From Salinigranum halophilum (GTDB lineage Archaea; Halobacteriota; Halobacteria; Halobacteriales; Haloferacaceae), in contig NZ_SSNL01000004.1 in assembly GCF_007004735.1 (NCBI RefSeq), forward strand, positions 372,001-436,000: DNA of 64,000 nt, in the 5' to 3' direction. Shown here piece after piece: positions 51,851 to 60,807 of this stretch; the stretch's first letter is position 1, and the number at the start of each line of letters is the position of its first letter. The position numbers were made by a program, and so were the translations under genes. The notes beneath the pieces were generated by a model that did not search any database, was not told where the DNA came from, and saw only the letters and a list, made by a program, of their open reading frames with translations.

Positions 51851-53052
51851 GCCGACGAGATATCCTCCGGGTCCGCGACCTCCGGACCCGATTCTTCACC
51901 GAGGAGGGGCAGGTCAACGCCGTCGAAGGCGTGAGCTTCGACGTCCGCGACGGCGAGGTGTTCGGCATCGTCGGCGAGTCCGGGTCGGGGAAGTCGGTCA
52001 CGGCGCTCTCCGTCCTGGACCTCATCGAGTCGCCCGGTCGAATCACGGGGGGCGAGGTGTGGTATCGAAACGAGGAACTGGCCGAGGAGTTCCGCGACTC
52101 GACGCCCGACGCCGTCGACGGCGACTTCGTCGACCTGCGTCGGCTCCCGGAGGGCGTCCGCCGGTCGCTCCGCGGCCCCGCGTTCTCGATGGTGTTCCAG
52201 GACCCGATGTCGTCGTTCAACCCCTCCATCACGGTGGGGACACAGATCGCCGAGGCGGTCGAGGTCCAGCGCCGCGCCCGCGCCAACCCCCGACGGACCC
52301 GGTCGCGCACGCAGGGGTATGGGCTCGGGAGCTACATCCGCGACACGCTCTTGCCCTCTCGGGACTACGTCTCCGAGGCGAGTCGGGCGCGGGCGGCCGA
52401 GTTGCTCGAACAGGTCGGCATCCCCGACCCCGAAGAGCGCGCCGAGGAGTACCCACACCAGTTCTCGGGCGGGATGCTCCAGCGAGCGATGGTCGCTCAG
52501 GCGCTCGCCGGCGAACCGGACGTCCTCGTCGCGGACGAACCGACGACGGCGCTCGACGTGACCATCCAGGCGCAGATTCTGAACCTGCTCAGAGACCTCC
52601 AAGAAGAGCGCGGGATGAGCGTCGTGATGATCACCCACGACCTCGGCGTCATCGCGCGGATGTGCGACCGGGTCGGCGTGATGTACGCCGGGGAAATCGT
52701 CGAGCGGGGCACCCTCGAGGACGTCTTCGAACGACCGGTCCACCCGTACACGCAGGGCCTGTTGGGGTCGATTCCGGACCTCCAGAACCCGTCGTCTCGC
52801 CTCCAGCCCATCGAGGGGAACGTTCCCTCCCTGCTCGACGCCGAGATGGGAGACCGCTGTTACTTCGCCGACCGGTGTCCGAAGGCGATGGACGCGTGTC
52901 TCCACCGCGTCGAGGAGCGCCCGGTCGACGGCGAACACGCGGTCCGCTGTGTGCTCGCCGACCGGGAGTTCGACCGGACGACGGCGCTCGCCGACGACCA
53001 CTTCGACGAGACGGAGCGCGAACCGGAGGAGGGGGTGCGCGCAGATGACTGA
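51847..53052 (+). CDS. dppD: Oligopeptide ABC transporter, ATP-binding protein (DppD-like)
   Basis: 401 residues, overlapping dppC by 4 bp. Walker [12 protein letters not shown] signature FSGGMLQR, Walker [19 protein letters not shown], switch His in MITHDLGVI. An internal insert of ~40 residues ([18 protein letters not shown]...) lies between the Q-loop ([18 protein letters not shown]) and the signature. The C-terminal oligopeptide/HPY domain has a four-Cys set ([20 protein letters not shown] ... RCVLA), which binds an Fe-S cluster in some relatives. Couples with DppF. Confidence 0.93.
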   Translation: MSRRDILRVRDLRTRFFTEEGQVNAVEGVSFDVRDGEVFGIVGESGSGKSVTALSVLDLIESPGRITGGEVWYRNEELAEEFRDSTPDAVDGDFVDLRRLPEGVRRSLRGPAFSMVFQDPMSSFNPSITVGTQIAEAVEVQRRARANPRRTRSRTQGYGLGSYIRDTLLPSRDYVSEASRARAAELLEQVGIPDPEERAEEYPHQFSGGMLQRAMVAQALAGEPDVLVADEPTTALDVTIQAQILNLLRDLQEERGMSVVMITHDLGVIARMCDRVGVMYAGEIVERGTLEDVFERPVHPYTQGLLGSIPDLQNPSSRLQPIEGNVPSLLDAEMGDRCYFADRCPKAMDACLHRVEERPVDGEHAVRCVLADREFDRTTALADDHFDETEREPEEGVRADD

Positions 53053-54385
53053 CGAAGGCGATGGCGGCGACGCACGACCGCTCGTCGAGGTGCGGGAGCT
53101 GAAGAAGTACTACTTCGAGGGTGACACGCTCCTCGACCGCCTGCTGGGGAACGAGACACGGAGCGTCAAGGCCGTCGACGGGGTGAGCTTCGACATCCGC
53201 GAGGGGGAGACGCTCGGCCTCGTCGGCGAGTCGGGCTGTGGGAAGTCCACGACCGGCGAGACGGTGCTCAGGCTCAGAGACGCCACCGACGGCGACGTCC
53301 GCTTCGACGGCGAGTCGGTGTACGGGCTCGCGGGGGACGCGCTCGCGGCGTTCCGTCGCCGGGCACAGATCGTCTTCCAGGACCCCTTCTCGAGCCTCGA
53401 CCCGCGGATGACTGTCGGCGAAATCATCGCCGAACCCCTCGTCGTCCACGACCTGCCCGAAGACCCCGGTGAGCAGAGCAGACGGGCGTGGCGGCGCGAG
53501 CGCGCCAGCGACCTGCTCGAACGCGTGGGGCTCTCCGCCGCGCAACTCGACCGATATCCACACGAGTTCTCCGGCGGACAGCGTCAGCGGATCGGTATCG
53601 CCCGTGCGCTGGCGCTCGACCCCGACTTCATCGTCCTCGACGAACCCGTCTCGGCGCTCGACGTGAGCGTGCAGGCACAGGTGTTGAACCTCCTCTCGGA
53701 CCTGCAGGACGAGTTCGGCCTCACGTATCTGTTCATCGCCCACGACCTGAGCGTGGTCCGGCACCTGTGTGACCGCGTGGCCGTCATGTACCTCGGGAAC
53801 GTGGTCGAACTCGGTCCCACGGACGAGATATTCGAGTCACCGGCCCACCCGTACACGCAGGCGCTGCTCGAGAGCGTCCCGCGCGCGAGCGTCGAAGAGC
53901 AGGGACGATACGTCGACGCGCTCCCCGGCGACGTCCCCTCCCCCCGGAACCCGCCGTCCGGCTGTCGGTTCCGAACGCGGTGTCCGGCGGTGATTCCCCC
54001 CTCAGACGTCGACATCGATCAAGAGGCGTACCGCGCCGTGATGGACCTCCGCGACGCACTCGAACGGGGCGACCTCGTCGCCGAGTCGGTGTGGGAGCGC
54101 ATCGACGCCGACCGCGACGACGAAGGCGCGTTCGTCGACGCGGTCTGGGAGACGTTCCTCAACGGACAGCGCCTCTCGGGAGCGAACAGACGCGTCGTCG
54201 AGGACGCGCTGACGGCACTCGCCGGCGCGGAGCGGGCGGCAGCGACAGAGACCCTCCGCGAGCGGTTCGGGAGTGTCTGTGAGGTGGACCAGCCCGAACG
54301 GGGGCCCGGCGAACACGCCACTGCGTGCCATCTCGTCGTCGATGCGGGGGTGCCAGGCTCCGAGGGGGAACGGGACGCGAACTGA
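53045..54385 (+). CDS. dppF: Oligopeptide ABC transporter, ATP-binding protein (DppF-like)
   Basis: 446 residues, overlapping dppD by 8 bp. Walker [10 protein letters not shown], signature FSGGQRQR, Walker [19 protein letters not shown], switch His in FIAHDLSVV. The C-terminal Cys domain starts normally ([15 protein letters not shown]) but about 115 residues of acidic, helical sequence (to [20 protein letters not shown]) are inserted before the second Cys pair, which are about 20-30 residues apart in typical DppF. Last gene of the operon. Confidence 0.92.
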   Translation: MTDEGDGGDARPLVEVRELKKYYFEGDTLLDRLLGNETRSVKAVDGVSFDIREGETLGLVGESGCGKSTTGETVLRLRDATDGDVRFDGESVYGLAGDALAAFRRRAQIVFQDPFSSLDPRMTVGEIIAEPLVVHDLPEDPGEQSRRAWRRERASDLLERVGLSAAQLDRYPHEFSGGQRQRIGIARALALDPDFIVLDEPVSALDVSVQAQVLNLLSDLQDEFGLTYLFIAHDLSVVRHLCDRVAVMYLGNVVELGPTDEIFESPAHPYTQALLESVPRASVEEQGRYVDALPGDVPSPRNPPSGCRFRTRCPAVIPPSDVDIDQEAYRAVMDLRDALERGDLVAESVWERIDADRDDEGAFVDAVWETFLNGQRLSGANRRVVEDALTALAGAERAAATETLRERFGSVCEVDQPERGPGEHATACHLVVDAGVPGSEGERDAN

Positions 54386-54418
54386 AAGACACTTCTACCG
54401 CCGACGAGTGCAGTCTGT

Positions 54419-55360
54419 GTGACCCGCTATCGGAACCTCGCGCTGTTCTTGTTCCTCGCTGCCGTCTGGGGGTCCGCGTTCATGGCCATCAAGGCCGGTC
54501 TCGCGTACTTTCCGCCCGTGTTGTTCGCCGCCGTCCGGTACGACATCGCTGGCGTCATCATGCTGGCGTACGCGTTCTACGCGGTCGACGACCCGTTCCC
54601 ACGAGGGCGGACGCAGTGGGCCGTCGTCGCCGTCGGCTCGCTGTTGCTCATCGCGGGCTACCACGCGCTCCTGTTCGTCGGTGAGACCGACCCGGCCGTC
54701 ACGTCGGCGGCCGCGGCCGTCATCGTCTCGCTGAGCCCCGTCTTGACGACCGGGTTCGCCCGCCTCTTTCTCCCCGGGGAGCGGCTGACGACGGTCGGCG
54801 TCGCCGGACTCGTGCTCGGCCTCGTCGGCGTCGTCGTCCTCACGCAACCCGACCCGAGCGACCTCCTCGGTGACGGCGCGGTGGCGAAACTGCTCGTGTT
54901 CGCGGCAGCGGCGGCGTTCGCGCTCGGGTCGGTCCTCACCCGCCGGCTGGACAGTGACATCAGTATCGAGACGATGGAGGCGTGGTCGATGGTCGGCGGC
55001 GCGCTCGTCCTCCACCTCGTCAGCGTCGGCCTCGGCGAATCGTTCGCCTCGGTCGTCTGGACGACGGAGTCGATTGCGGCGCTCGTGTATCTCTCCGTCG
55101 CGGCCTCCGCGGTCGGCTTCCTCGTGTACTTCGACCTGCTCGACCGGCTCGGCCCCATCGAAATCAACCTCGTCTCCTACGTCGCCCCGGTGTTCGCGGC
55201 GCTCTCCGGGTGGGTGTTCCTCGCGGAGCTCCCGACAGTCTACACCGTCGTCGGATTCGCGCTCATCTTCGCCGGGTTCGTCCTGGTCAAACACCGCACC
55301 ATCCGCGACGAACTGCCCCGGCTGCGACGGCGCGGACGCACCCTCCTGAGTGACGACTGA
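54419..55360 (+). CDS. EamA/DMT-family transporter
   Basis: 313 residues, starting at the GTG at 54419 (VTRYRNLALFLFLAAVWGSAF). Ten hydrophobic helices in two EamA repeats; 'AVWGSAFMAIKAGLAYFPPVLFAAVRY' and 'YFDLLDRLGPIEINLVSYVAPVFAALSGWVFLAE' are the family's conserved helix ends. Probable exporter of metabolites such as amino acids; substrate unknown. 33 bp after dppF; it has no visible promoter and could be read through from the peptide operon. Confidence 0.9.
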   Translation: MTRYRNLALFLFLAAVWGSAFMAIKAGLAYFPPVLFAAVRYDIAGVIMLAYAFYAVDDPFPRGRTQWAVVAVGSLLLIAGYHALLFVGETDPAVTSAAAAVIVSLSPVLTTGFARLFLPGERLTTVGVAGLVLGLVGVVVLTQPDPSDLLGDGAVAKLLVFAAAAAFALGSVLTRRLDSDISIETMEAWSMVGGALVLHLVSVGLGESFASVVWTTESIAALVYLSVAASAVGFLVYFDLLDRLGPIEINLVSYVAPVFAALSGWVFLAELPTVYTVVGFALIFAGFVLVKHRTIRDELPRLRRRGRTLLSDD

Positions 55361-55391
55361 GGCCCGTCTCGTCGCCGTTCAGTCGGTGTCG

Positions 55392-55670
55392 TCACCGACC
55401 GTGGCCCGCCTCGGCCTCGGCGACCCGCCCAACGAGCGTCCAGCCGTCGTCGGTCAGCCGTCCCGCGAGGACGGCCGTGTTGTCCTCGTTCGTCGTGAAC
55501 CGGTACTGTCCGTCGTCGTCGACGCGTCGCCCTTCTGCCTGGAACTCCTGTTGAAAGAATTCGGCGCTCGAGAGCTCGAACACGCCCGCCGTGTCGTCGT
55601 CGAACACGAGTCGGAGTGGGTCCGGCGTGACGTTGTACATCCGCTTTGCGACCCGGCTGAGCTCGGCCAT
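55392..55670 (-). CDS. Conserved small haloarchaeal protein, function unknown
   Basis: 92 residues, MAELSRVAKRMYNVTPDPLRLVFDDDTAGVFELSSAEFFQQEF... A single alpha/beta domain without Cys or membrane segment; similar short proteins occur in other haloarchaea as far as I recall, but I cannot name the family. Convergent with the DMT transporter gene (31 bp). It precedes a strikingly A+T-rich spacer (55735-55820). Confidence 0.7.
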   Translation of the reverse strand: MAELSRVAKRMYNVTPDPLRLVFDDDTAGVFELSSAEFFQQEFQAEGRRVDDDGQYRFTTNEDNTAVLAGRLTDDGWTLVGRVAEAEAGHGR

Positions 55671-55937
55671 GCTCTGCGCTCACGCGGCCGGGGCACAAAA
55701 GCGACACGAGTTGGCCGACTGCACCGGTACCAGAACATGTTGCCGACACCTTTCGATATAATAAATCCTGTACTTCTGGTACGAATAAAAAAGTTAGAAG
55801 TATCGATAAAACGTTAAACCGGTGTAGCATAGACGCTGAACAGTCTGTCATCCAGCGACGGACGCGCTGAAACGAACTGAAGCCTCGGGCGGTTATATGT
55901 GGGCGTCCCTCCAGTGGGTAAACGAGGTCGCACCCCA
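55671..55937. other. 267-bp A+T-rich divergent spacer
   Basis: Between divergent genes. The stretch 55750-55820 (TATAATAAATCC ... AATAAAAAAGTTAG) is among the most A+T-rich in the window and contains a GTACTTCTGGTAC near-palindrome. GTTATATG at ~55888-55895 is a likely TATA box for the plus-strand gene at 55938. No ORF. Confidence 0.5.
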
Positions 55938-56198
55938 ATGTCTAACTCGTCGCCCTCGGTCCCCCACGAACGTGCCTCCCGCATCCGGGAGGTGGTACAG
56001 TCAGAGTCCCTCCAACACGGCGCCCGACTGGTCGCTGCTCCCCTCCGGTTCGTCGGCTTCTGGGCTGCCGTCGCCCTGCCGTTCCTCTACGTCCCGCTGC
56101 TCTTCGGTGGACTCGAAGGGTCGGAGACGCTCGCGTTCGGGGTCTTACTGGCCGCGAACGCGCTCGCGCTCGTCGTCGGTCACGGCCACGCGCAGTAA
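55938..56198 (+). CDS. Small membrane protein
   Basis: 86 residues from the ATG at 55938 (MSNSSPSVPHERASRIREVV). Hydrophilic N-terminus, then two membrane helices ('APLRFVGFWAAVALPFLYVPLLF' and 'LAFGVLLAANALALVVGHG'). It resembles small haloarchaeal membrane proteins. Function unknown. Confidence 0.7.
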   Translation: MSNSSPSVPHERASRIREVVQSESLQHGARLVAAPLRFVGFWAAVALPFLYVPLLFGGLEGSETLAFGVLLAANALALVVGHGHAQ

Positions 56199-56251
56199 CC
56201 GCAGCCGATCGAAAGCGGAACTTCCATTACGACCCCTTCCCGAGAGTGGAT

Positions 56252-56440
56252 ATGGCACTGAATCTCAGCAAGCAGGGACTCGTCGGCGTCGTCCTCATGC
56301 TGGTCGGTGCGCTCGCGTTCTTACCTGGCCTGGCACCGAGCTCGGGGCAGGTCGCGACGATCGCACTGCTGCCGGCGGCGCTCCTCTTGACATACGGCAC
56401 CTACCTCGTCGGCACCGACGGCGGCGGCCGCCCGGTCTGA
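56252..56440 (+). CDS. Small membrane protein (DUF7470-like)
   Basis: 62 residues from the ATG at 56252 (MALNLSKQGLVGVVLMLVG); two helices ('VGVVLMLVGALAFLPGLA' and 'VATIALLPAALLLTYGTYLV'). The MALNLSxQG-L/IxGVVLMLVG start is shared by a haloarchaeal family that I remember as DUF7470, though the number is uncertain. 53 bp after the previous small membrane gene, so the two are probably co-transcribed. Confidence 0.7.
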   Translation: MALNLSKQGLVGVVLMLVGALAFLPGLAPSSGQVATIALLPAALLLTYGTYLVGTDGGGRPV

Positions 56441-56650
56441 GCTGTCGACACCGCGCGTCGGCTCGTTCTCCGACATCATCCACCCGGCGAGCGATACGCT
56501 CGGCCCGTTCCGTCCTGACCGACGACGCGAGTCGAAGGCCCGAGGCTGTGTGAGACGATGCCGATGCGAGAAAGGGCGCCGACCGAAGACGGGTCGGCGC
56601 ATCGGGGCGTCGGTGGGCCCCGTGAACTGGGTTGCGTGCCTGTTGGATTC

Positions 56651-56693
56651 AATCGAGACACCAGTAATAAGTACTACTCCTCGTGTCTCGATT
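56651..56693. repeat. 11-bp inverted repeat (AATCGAGACAC / GTGTCTCGATT)
   Basis: Perfect 11-bp arms at 56651-56661 and 56683-56693 around a 21-nt A+T-rich loop. It lies between two convergent genes, 30 bp from the 3' end of the minus-strand zinc-finger gene, so a terminator or RNA-stability hairpin is the simplest reading. Confidence 0.65.
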
Positions 56694-56723
56694 CCGATAA
56701 TGCGAGCGGGGGTGTGATGGCCG

Positions 56724-57485
56724 TCACCGGCGGTGAAGCTCGCCGTCGCGTTCTTCGAGCACCCCACGGTCGACCGTGCGCTGGATGACCTGCGACGCCT
56801 CCGCCGTGCTGAGGTCGTACGCGCTCTGTGCGATCGCCTCGGCCTCGCCGCGCGGGATGGGGAACTCACGGTTGCGGAGAAACCGGAGCAGCTTGTGGTA
56901 CACCCTGTCGAGGTTCGCCGCCGCCGGCTCGTTCTCGTCGTCTCCGTTCGAGTCTGCGGCCGTGTGATCGGTGCCAGACGCGGCCGTCTGCTCGTGAGCC
57001 GGGGTCGTCTCGTCGACCGACATCTCTCCTTCGTCCGCCGCCGTCTGCCCGTCCGATTCCGTTCCGTCGGCCGGCACTGTCCCGTCACCGGGTGCGTCGG
57101 CGTCAGCGTCGCCGTCCGTCGTGTCGGCAACGGCAGTCGGGGTGGAGCGGTCGTCCGACCCGTCGTCGGCCGCCGGCGTCGCGGGCTGGGAGAACGTGAC
57201 CTCGGGCTGGTTCGTCGGTTCCTCGTGCGCGGGCGACTGCTCGTCCGGCGCGTCGACCGCTCGCCCCCGCTCGCGCTCGTGAGCCGTCCCGGGGTCGCGG
57301 ACGGCCGCAGGCTCGGCACCGTCGACGAGCGGCGCGAGCACGGTCTCGAGTTTGGTGTGACACCGGTCGCAGAGAATCACCTGTCGGGGCGCGTCCCCGT
57401 CGCCGCGCAGGGCCGAGGGGAGCGCGTCGTACGCCGAGAGCGCACCCGTCGTCCCGCAGAAGTAACACGACCGCAGTTGGACCAT
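56724..57485 (-). CDS. Zinc-finger / acidic linker / winged-helix-like protein
   Basis: 253 residues. N-terminal Cys4 finger (CYFCG at residue ~7 and CDRCH at ~39), then ~120 residues of low-complexity Asp/Thr/Ala/Gly sequence, then a C-terminal ~70-residue helical domain ('LDRVYHKLLRFLRNREFPIPRGEAEAIAQSAYDLSTAEASQVIQRTVDRGVLEE') resembling a winged-helix. The end domains are strongly conserved in character, the linker is not. A nucleic-acid-binding regulator is plausible. Not assigned to a known family. Confidence 0.72.
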   Translation of the reverse strand: MVQLRSCYFCGTTGALSAYDALPSALRGDGDAPRQVILCDRCHTKLETVLAPLVDGAEPAAVRDPGTAHERERGRAVDAPDEQSPAHEEPTNQPEVTFSQPATPAADDGSDDRSTPTAVADTTDGDADADAPGDGTVPADGTESDGQTAADEGEMSVDETTPAHEQTAASGTDHTAADSNGDDENEPAAANLDRVYHKLLRFLRNREFPIPRGEAEAIAQSAYDLSTAEASQVIQRTVDRGVLEERDGELHRR

Positions 57486-57642
57486 ACGCCGGCAACGGCC
57501 ACCAGCGTGCTAAACGTTTCGCCCGACGGTATCGTTTCTGATATTCTCACACCAATAGCTTTACTCCGGGACTCCGAGGTCAGACACAGTACTGTCCGGC
57601 AGCCACTGTGGCCTCCGAAGAAGCCCCGAGCCACCCACACAG

Positions 57643-58365
57643 ATGAGCGAGACACCCGCGGCCGGCGACGACACGGACGGGGAGCAGCCCCAGTCAGCGG
57701 ACGCGTCGCTCCGCCAGCTGTTGTCGACGGCGGACACGACGCTCCTCGCGGCCGTCGTCGAGCGTTTCTGGGATGACCGTGGCTACCGGACGACACGGAC
57801 AACGCGTGGCAGCCACCGGTTCGTGCTGGTGCGCGACCCCGCAGGGGAGCCGGTCCACGTCGTGTGGCTCGACCCGACGGCGGCAGCGACGCCAGCGCAC
57901 GTCGCCCGACTCGACAGCATGGCCGCCTCGTTCGGCGACGCCGAGGCGACGCTCGCGACTGGACGGGGCTACGACGAGGCGGTCTACGCGGCCGCCGACG
58001 AACACGGCATCGAGTGTCTCGCCGACGAACAGCTGGTGACGCTCGTCACCCGGGCGGAGCTCCGTGAGGTGGTCCAGGCTCATACGGCGTCGATGCGGCA
58101 GAACGCCGTCGCCGACGGCGGTGCCACGGGCTCGTCCGCGTTCGAGCTCGAACCGCCGGCGGACCACCCGCTGGCGGTCAGAGCGGGTCTCGTCCTCGGG
58201 GGGACGGTGCTGAGCCTCATGGCGGTGTGGGGCGGCGCCGCGGAGATAACGGCCCGCTTACAGGCGTGTACCGGGGGTTGTACGCTCCTCTGGGGAGCGA
58301 GTTTCCTGCCGCTCCTCGTGATGCTGGCAGGGAGCTTCGCCGTCGCCGTCGGCGTGTTCGACTGA
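57643..58365 (+). CDS. Restriction-endonuclease-like (Mrr-type fold) protein with membrane tail
   Basis: 240 residues. Residues ~30-150 look like a degenerate Mrr/REase fold ('LLAAVVERFWDDRGYRTTRTTRGSHRFVLVRDPAGEPVHVVWLDP'), in which the usual D-x(n)-Q-x-K catalytic triad is not intact (VVWLD in place of the QxK strand). The C-terminal ~60 residues have two hydrophobic helices ('VRAGLVLGGTVLSLMAVWGG' and 'FLPLLVMLAGSFAVAVGVF'). It is therefore likely a membrane-anchored, probably non-nucleolytic member. Function unknown. Confidence 0.7.
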   Translation: MSETPAAGDDTDGEQPQSADASLRQLLSTADTTLLAAVVERFWDDRGYRTTRTTRGSHRFVLVRDPAGEPVHVVWLDPTAAATPAHVARLDSMAASFGDAEATLATGRGYDEAVYAAADEHGIECLADEQLVTLVTRAELREVVQAHTASMRQNAVADGGATGSSAFELEPPADHPLAVRAGLVLGGTVLSLMAVWGGAAEITARLQACTGGCTLLWGASFLPLLVMLAGSFAVAVGVFD

Positions 58366-58387
58366 GACCACGCCGACGCGTCCCGGT

Positions 58388-58615
58388 TCAGGGTTTGTGC
58401 GTGAACAGGAGGACCTGGTCGTCGTGGGCCGTCGTACAGAGGTCGAGCGGCATGCTGAGTTCGAGACTGTTGAACTCGTCCTCGCAGACGACGAGGTCGT
58501 CGAAGGGCTCCCCACAGGCGGGACAGGTGATACTGACTGTGTTCCGGTAGCGCCGGATGCCGCCGGCGGTCTCTTGGACCGTCAGCGACGAGAGCATCTC
58601 GTCGAAGTCTTCCAT
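58388..58615 (-). CDS. Small zinc-binding haloarchaeal protein (DUF7385/'flagella cluster'-like)
   Basis: 75 residues: 'YRNTVSITCPACGEPFDDLVVCEDEF' has a CPAC pair and a following Cys, and the ends 'MEDFDEMLSSLTVQETAGG' and 'LCTTAHDDQVLLFTHKP' match a haloarchaeal family often labelled flagella cluster protein (DUF7385, from memory). No flagella genes are nearby, so that label is not meaningful here. Soluble; function unknown. Confidence 0.72.
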   Translation of the reverse strand: MEDFDEMLSSLTVQETAGGIRRYRNTVSITCPACGEPFDDLVVCEDEFNSLELSMPLDLCTTAHDDQVLLFTHKP

Positions 58616-58684
58616 ACTCGGGGACAGACCCGGGATGACATAAACCTCCGGGGCGAGACGCGCCGCCTCGGACGCAACCTCGGC

Positions 58685-58867
58685 TCAGGGCTCGCCAGTC
58701 ACCCACGACTCGTCGCCGAACGCCGGCGGGAGCGGCTTGCGGTTCGTCGTCGAGAACTGCATGGGAGCGCCGGCGCTGGCGCGGGAGGTGCTGTCGTCGG
58801 TGCGGTGGGCGAGGTCGGTGCGGTCTGTCGTCGAGGTGGCGTCGGTCGCGTAGGGTGTCGTGCTCAT
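58685..58867 (-). CDS. Putative 60-residue Ser/Thr-rich small protein
   Basis: ATG at 58867 to TGA at 58685. Low-complexity N-terminal half (Thr/Asp/Ser-rich) and a distinct end PPAFGDESWVTGEP. The start is preceded by A+T-rich TTTTATGA on the minus strand ~115 nt upstream, implying a leader if it is transcribed. Plausible but unproven. Confidence 0.45.
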   Translation of the reverse strand: MSTTPYATDATSTTDRTDLAHRTDDSTSRASAGAPMQFSTTNRKPLPPAFGDESWVTGEP

Positions 58868-59334
58868 TCGTTGGGGGGGTCGAAACGGGACGGTCGGATG
58901 ACGATGCTCTGACGGGGGAAGAATCAGGCGCGTACGCGTACTTCGAGCATCGTCGTTCGCTCAGACAACTTTCACGAACTATCATAAAAGTTGTGTGGGC
59001 TGTGGTGTCACGGGACTAGTCGTTGACGATGGGGCACGTCCCCGGGAGACGACACAGACACGAGTGCAACAACGTAGCACAACCGCCGACACGTTTTTAT
59101 CCGCGACTCGTCCACCTTGGAACTGCCTCCCCACACACTGTGTCTTGATGGGTCGCGTATCGCGTGGGAGGTCACGAGAACCGCCGGTGGGCCGTCGAGA
59201 GGCGGCCATCGGTGCGTCACGTGTCGACTGCGACGACGGAGCCGACAGTCGCCGAGGCTCACCGCCACGTCGAGTCCGCTTCGTTCGGGAGGTAACAGAT
59301 AAGTCGGTCCCGGGAGTGCTCCAAATGACCCCTG
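58868..59334. other. 467-bp intergenic stretch with two promoter-like patches
   Basis: Divergent region. Patch one (ATAAAAGTT, ~58983) could drive the minus-strand small ORF. Patch two (TTTTTATCC, 59093-59101) and a weaker AGATAAGTC (~59298) could drive the plus-strand surface-protein gene; the second lies at leaderless spacing to the ATG at 59335. No coding frame in between. Confidence 0.5.
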
Positions 59335-60807
59335 ATGTCCCCGAGAACCAGTTCCAGCGCGGTAGCGGCGGCCCTGACGGCGCTCGTGTTGCTGTCCGGC
59401 CTCGCTGTGGTCGCCCCGACGACCGCCGCCCAGTCTACCTCCGTCGTCGTGACGAACGCGACGCACACGCCCACCACACCGGCCGTCGGCGACACCTTCG
59501 AGGTCCGTGCGACCATCCGGAACCAGGCGGGGGCCGCGGGGCCGTTCACCGTCAACGAGGTCGCCGTGGAGGTCCCCGGCCGCGGTCCGTCGGGATGGAC
59601 GAGAGCGACTGACCTCGGCGTCTTGTCGCCCGACACGTCGATGGAAGTCGGCCTGCCCGCGACCGTCGACGAGCCCGGCTGGCACCAGCTCCGCGTGTAC
59701 GTCTACGGCCAGACTGCGACCGGCCGTGCCGTCCGCGTGACCTACCCCGTCACCGTGCAGGTCGTCGAACAGCAGCGACCGCAGCTCGACGCCGACTTCG
59801 ACGACGGCGTCGTCGGTACCGATTCGACGGTCGCGCTCACGGTGGCGAACGGCCTCGCGACCTCCATCCGCAACGTCCAGGTGGAGCTGTTGGGCGAACA
59901 CGTACGAATCGACCGCCAGCGGCGCGTCCAGTCGGCGCTCGAGAGCGAGGCGGAGGCGAACTACACGTTCGAGGTGACACCCACGCGAGCCGGTACCCAG
60001 ACGCTCACCGCGCGGCTCACGTACACCGACGGGAGCGGGGAGCGCCGAACCACGGCGCAGACGTTCCGCTACACCGTCGAGCGCATGGACCGGAACGTCC
60101 GACTCGACGTGGCGTCGGTCAGGGGCGAGGAGCCCGGCGTCGAGGTCACCGTCGTCAACCTCGGCAACGCCCGCGTGGAGGACGTCGCGGTCACCGGCGA
60201 GAGCGGGGACGCGGCGCTCTCGACGGCGCTCGTCGACGAGGTGCCACCGCGCGCCACCGAGACCGTCCGGCTGAACGTGACAAACCTCGCCGGAGTGGCC
60301 CCCGAACTCACCGTCCGCGCGGAGTACGAGGTTGCCGGCGAGCAGTACGAAGCGATGCGGACCGTCAGCGGCGTGTTCGTCCCTGGGCAGGTCGACCTCA
60401 CCGGCATCGAGGTCACGGAGACGGACGGCGGGACGGTGCGAATCGCCGGGACGGCGAGCAACGTCGGGACGACCCGCGTCCAGGCCGTCACTGTGCGCGT
60501 CCGCGCGGGGGACGCGGTGAGCCCGGCCAGCCCCGGCGCGGAGTACTTCGTCGGTGCCATCGACGCCAGCGACTTCGCGTCGTTCACGGTGAACGCTCAG
60601 GTCGACGGGGAGAACGAGACGACGATTCCGCTCGAAGTGACGTACCTCGTCGACGGCGAGGAGCGGACGCGGACCGTCGAGGCGGCGTACGACCCGCCAG
60701 AGACGCCCGACCGACGCGGTACCGGGTTCCCGTTGGTCGGCGTGGGTGTCGTTCTCGCCGTCGCCGTCGCGGGTGTGTTCCTGTGGAGGCGTCGCCGTGC
60801 TGCTTGA
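59335..60807 (+). CDS. Exported CARDB-like surface protein, C-terminally anchored
   Basis: 490 residues. Signal peptide 'SSAVAAALTALVLLSGLAVV' followed by PTTAAQS; then ~430 residues of beta-rich domains of the CARDB/COG1361 (S-layer-like) type ('VVVTNATHTPTTPAVGDTFEVRATIRNQAGAAG', 'LDVASVRGEEPGVEVTVVNLGNARVEDVAV', 'IEVTETDGGTVRIAGTASNVG'); a C-terminal helix 'FPLVGVGVVLAVAVAGVFLW' and RRRRAA stop-transfer. Its last 11 nt overlap the ABC ATPase gene, so it is translated with the transporter pair. Such proteins often accompany MacB-like exporters in archaea. Confidence 0.85.
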   Translation: MSPRTSSSAVAAALTALVLLSGLAVVAPTTAAQSTSVVVTNATHTPTTPAVGDTFEVRATIRNQAGAAGPFTVNEVAVEVPGRGPSGWTRATDLGVLSPDTSMEVGLPATVDEPGWHQLRVYVYGQTATGRAVRVTYPVTVQVVEQQRPQLDADFDDGVVGTDSTVALTVANGLATSIRNVQVELLGEHVRIDRQRRVQSALESEAEANYTFEVTPTRAGTQTLTARLTYTDGSGERRTTAQTFRYTVERMDRNVRLDVASVRGEEPGVEVTVVNLGNARVEDVAVTGESGDAALSTALVDEVPPRATETVRLNVTNLAGVAPELTVRAEYEVAGEQYEAMRTVSGVFVPGQVDLTGIEVTETDGGTVRIAGTASNVGTTRVQAVTVRVRAGDAVSPASPGAEYFVGAIDASDFASFTVNAQVDGENETTIPLEVTYLVDGEERTRTVEAAYDPPETPDRRGTGFPLVGVGVVLAVAVAGVFLWRRRRAA

